A stretch of DNA of 7,574 bases, taken from an uncultured Opitutia bacterium. GTDB lineage: Bacteria > Verrucomicrobiota > Verrucomicrobiia > Opitutales > UBA953. Both the position numbers and the translations under genes were made by a program. Location: NCBI GenBank assembly GCA_903957465.1, contig CAJBPJ010000296.1, forward strand, positions 1 through 7,574. The letters run 5' to 3'. Shown one piece after another: positions 5,595-7,574 of the stretch (the stretch's first letter is position 1; each line of letters opens with the position of its first letter). The notes beneath the pieces are model-generated. The model was not told the origin of the DNA, did no database searches, and saw only the letters and a program-made list of their open reading frames with translations.

Positions 5595-7547
5595 GTGCCC
5601 AATCGCCTGGCCAACGAACGCAGCCTCTACCTGCGACAACACGCTCACCAGCCTGTAGACTGGTGGTCTTGGTGCCCAGAAGCCTTTGCAGAGGCCAAAC
5701 GGCGCGATGTACCCGTCTTAGTCTCTGTGGGCTACGCCTCTTGTCATTGGTGCCATGTGATGGCGCAGGAATGTTTTGATAATCCTTATATCGCCGGGCT
5801 AATGAACCAGCACTTTGTGAATATCAAGGTCGACCGCGAAGAACGTCCGGATGTTGATAAATTTCACATGGACGCGGTGCAAATGATTCAGCAGCACGGC
5901 GGCTGGCCATTGAATTGCTTCTGTCTGGCGGATGGACGTCCCTTCTTTGGAGGGACTTATTTTCCGCCTGAAGATCGCGGCAAAGGACAAACATCTTGGC
6001 CGCAGGTCCTCATGCGCGTCTCCGAATTTCACCGGACAAACCGGGCGGCACTCGAAGAGAATGCCAATGCCGTCGCCGGAAATCTCATCCATCTAACACG
6101 GGCGCCAGATGCTAACGGCGCGGCCCCGGACGCCGAAAGTCGACTGAATGCTGCACGGTCTATGTGTGAAGATGCCGATGACACCTACGGTGGCTTCGGC
6201 GGGGCGCCTAAATTCCCGCCAGCAATGCCGTTAGGGTTTTTACTCAGCCTACGAAATCGCATAGACTTACCCGCCGCTGATAAAAAACGCATCGAACACG
6301 TTGTTCGCCGTACCTTAGACGCCATGGATCAAGGCGGACTACAGGACCAAATCGGTGGCGGATTTTCACGCTACTGTGTCGACCGTGATTGGACTGTACC
6401 TCACTTTGAAAAACTTATTTGTGATAACGCCTTACTTCTTGGCGTCTACGCACGTGCCGCAGTAACCCTGCAAGAACCCCGCTACGCAGAGGTGTGTGCA
6501 AGGATTGTGGAGTGGCTCGAGCGCGACATGCGTGTGGGTGTGAATTATGCTGCGTCATTAGATGCAGATACCGAGCACCACGAAGGCACTACCTACGTGT
6601 GGACACCTTCTGAAATTAACAAAATCCTCGGTGTAGGTGCGGACGACTTTTGTACCGCGTTTGGTATTACCCATGAGGGTAACTTTGAAGGCGGTCGTAG
6701 TGTGCCAACTTTTCGCACCCAGCGAATGCGCTCCGAGTTCGTAGAAGCACGTGAATTGGTATACGCCGCTCGATCCAAACGTAAGCAACCAGGACGTGAC
6801 GATAAGGTTCTGACGGGCTGGAATGCTTTGCTGGCAGCAAACCTAGCGCGCGCCAGCGACCTTCTTTACAGGCCCGATTGGCGAAAACTCGCCGAATCCA
6901 TTCTCGCAGGACTCAAACCCTGTATTCAGAAAGACGCAAATGGCCTGTGCTATGTTTATGCAGTACTCGGAAGTACAACGCCGAGTACATTATCCGATTA
7001 CACCTGGCTCGCCGAAGCCCACCTTGCACTCGCAACACATGGCGACCCTGCGCACGTCGCTGCGGCTGCTGAAATCACGCAGGCTGCGGTTGCTCGATTT
7101 GGTGACCCCCGTGAAATTGGCTACTTCCTAAACCAAGAAGGCTCCAACGGATTGCCGATTCGGCAAAAAGATTGGTGGGACAACGCTGTTCCAGCTGGCA
7201 ACAGCTCCCTCCTATACAATCTCGCGTCCCTGCAATCACTAGACGCCTCATCTCAATGGGGGAATCTACGTAACGAACTTGCAAAAGCATACGGAGGCAT
7301 GGCGCAGAACGCTCCACATGGAATGGGACGCGCACTCGAAGCACTCGAATTAGCAGAGTCTGGCATTACCGTGCTTAAAGTTGGGCCCGACCAAGACTTT
7401 TCAGCCGTCGAAAGATCAATCCAGAGCTTAGATCAAATTGTCTACCTGCAGCATTGTTCAGAAAAGGGTCTTCATCTTTGCCGCCAAGAAACCTGTCTTC
7501 CAGTGATTTGGCAGCTAGATGAAGTGCTGCGTCGCCTGAAGGACTGA
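5595..7547 (+). CDS. Thioredoxin-fold / six-hairpin protein of the DUF255 (YyaL, SPATA20) family
   Basis: A 650-residue protein with GTG start, close to the usual 650-790 for this family. The N-terminal thioredoxin-like domain (about 1-160) carries the diagnostic NRLANERSLYLRQHAHQPVDWW segment, CHWC at 50-53, FVNIKVDREERPDVD (74-88), and GGWPL with a candidate cis-proline P105, then FFGGTYFPPED. The rest is an alpha/alpha-barrel domain recognisable by GGFGGAPKFP, DQIGGGFSRYCVDRDWTVPHFEKL, SLDADTEHHEGTTYVW, RDDKVLTGWNALLAANLARA and the C-terminal HLCRQETCLPV element. No signal peptide or membrane segment is seen, so it is probably cytoplasmic. The biochemical role of the family is poorly established: thioredoxin-like chemistry and sugar-epimerase-like folds are both suggested by homology, and I do not assign a reaction. 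Extra cysteines occur near the active region (C27, C60, C108, C110). It is divergent from mutL with no visible functional link, and nothing recognisable follows in the final 27 bases. Confidence 0.93.
   Translation: MPNRLANERSLYLRQHAHQPVDWWSWCPEAFAEAKRRDVPVLVSVGYASCHWCHVMAQECFDNPYIAGLMNQHFVNIKVDREERPDVDKFHMDAVQMIQQHGGWPLNCFCLADGRPFFGGTYFPPEDRGKGQTSWPQVLMRVSEFHRTNRAALEENANAVAGNLIHLTRAPDANGAAPDAESRLNAARSMCEDADDTYGGFGGAPKFPPAMPLGFLLSLRNRIDLPAADKKRIEHVVRRTLDAMDQGGLQDQIGGGFSRYCVDRDWTVPHFEKLICDNALLLGVYARAAVTLQEPRYAEVCARIVEWLERDMRVGVNYAASLDADTEHHEGTTYVWTPSEINKILGVGADDFCTAFGITHEGNFEGGRSVPTFRTQRMRSEFVEARELVYAARSKRKQPGRDDKVLTGWNALLAANLARASDLLYRPDWRKLAESILAGLKPCIQKDANGLCYVYAVLGSTTPSTLSDYTWLAEAHLALATHGDPAHVAAAAEITQAAVARFGDPREIGYFLNQEGSNGLPIRQKDWWDNAVPAGNSSLLYNLASLQSLDASSQWGNLRNELAKAYGGMAQNAPHGMGRALEALELAESGITVLKVGPDQDFSAVERSIQSLDQIVYLQHCSEKGLHLCRQETCLPVIWQLDEVLRRLKD
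6963..6988 (+). repeat. 8-base perfect inverted repeat inside the DUF255 gene
   Basis: GTACTCGG (6963-6970) and CCGAGTAC (6981-6988) are exact reverse complements separated by 10 bases, giving a potential stem-loop in the coding sequence. No T-tract follows, so it is not a factor-independent terminator. It may be chance. Confidence 0.5.
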
Positions 7548-7574
7548 AAGATTGGCAAAGTGCTCGGCAGACAC

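Noticed and set aside
5531..5614. Longer MutL with a 28-residue N-terminal extension from TTG 5614
   Set aside because: It would overlap the start of the divergent gene, uses a weak start codon, and the added residues do not resemble MutL; family similarity begins right after the ATG at 5530.
7152..7166. Inverted repeat TTGCCGA-T-TCGGCAA followed by A residues
   Set aside because: It lies in the middle of the DUF255 coding region. On the plus strand it is followed by A rather than T residues, so it is not a terminator; it is most likely chance.
7548..7574. Possible start of another gene at TTG 7552
   Set aside because: Only seven codons are visible before the window ends, with no clear ribosome binding site or recognisable protein start.

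Overview
This is a gene-dense stretch of ordinary bacterial chromosome with five protein-coding genes and almost no spare DNA. I see no mobile element, tRNA, rRNA, CRISPR array or prophage signature. Base composition and codon use look uniform throughout, with moderate GC, so nothing suggests recent transfer. The organism cannot be fixed from the sequence. The overall resemblance of the FAD oxidase and MutL suggests a Gram-negative bacterium outside the Enterobacteria, perhaps Verrucomicrobiota/Opitutae. That is an impression from memory and not a demonstrated assignment.

Layout. Positions 1-3790 (+ strand) hold a tightly packed probable operon: the 3' part of a GlcD-type FAD-linked oxidase (1-1128, cut by the window edge), a HAD-superfamily phosphatase/phosphoglucomutase-like gene (1132-1794, GTG start, 3-base gap), and uvrB (1796-3790, 1-base gap). 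Directly abutting uvrB and facing it is mutL (- strand, 5530-3791); the two stop codons touch with no base between them. mutL is divergent from a DUF255/YyaL-type thioredoxin-fold protein (5595-7547, GTG start), and the 64 bases between them must hold any promoters for both. The last 27 bases hold no recognisable feature. No stretch longer than 300 bases lacks a gene.

How the genes may work together. UvrB (nucleotide excision repair) and MutL (mismatch repair) are clear genome-maintenance proteins. The two metabolic genes ahead of uvrB could, in principle, form a phosphoglycolate to glycolate to glyoxylate route (HAD phosphatase plus GlcD oxidase). Phosphoglycolate is a known product of repairing oxidised DNA 3' ends, so the arrangement may be more than chance; this is a hypothesis, because neither substrate can be read from sequence. 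The most notable protein-level observation is in MutL. Its ATPase half is canonical and a beta-clamp-binding-like motif is kept, but the metal-binding endonuclease motifs of the C-terminal domain are all substituted, so it is predicted not to cut DNA.
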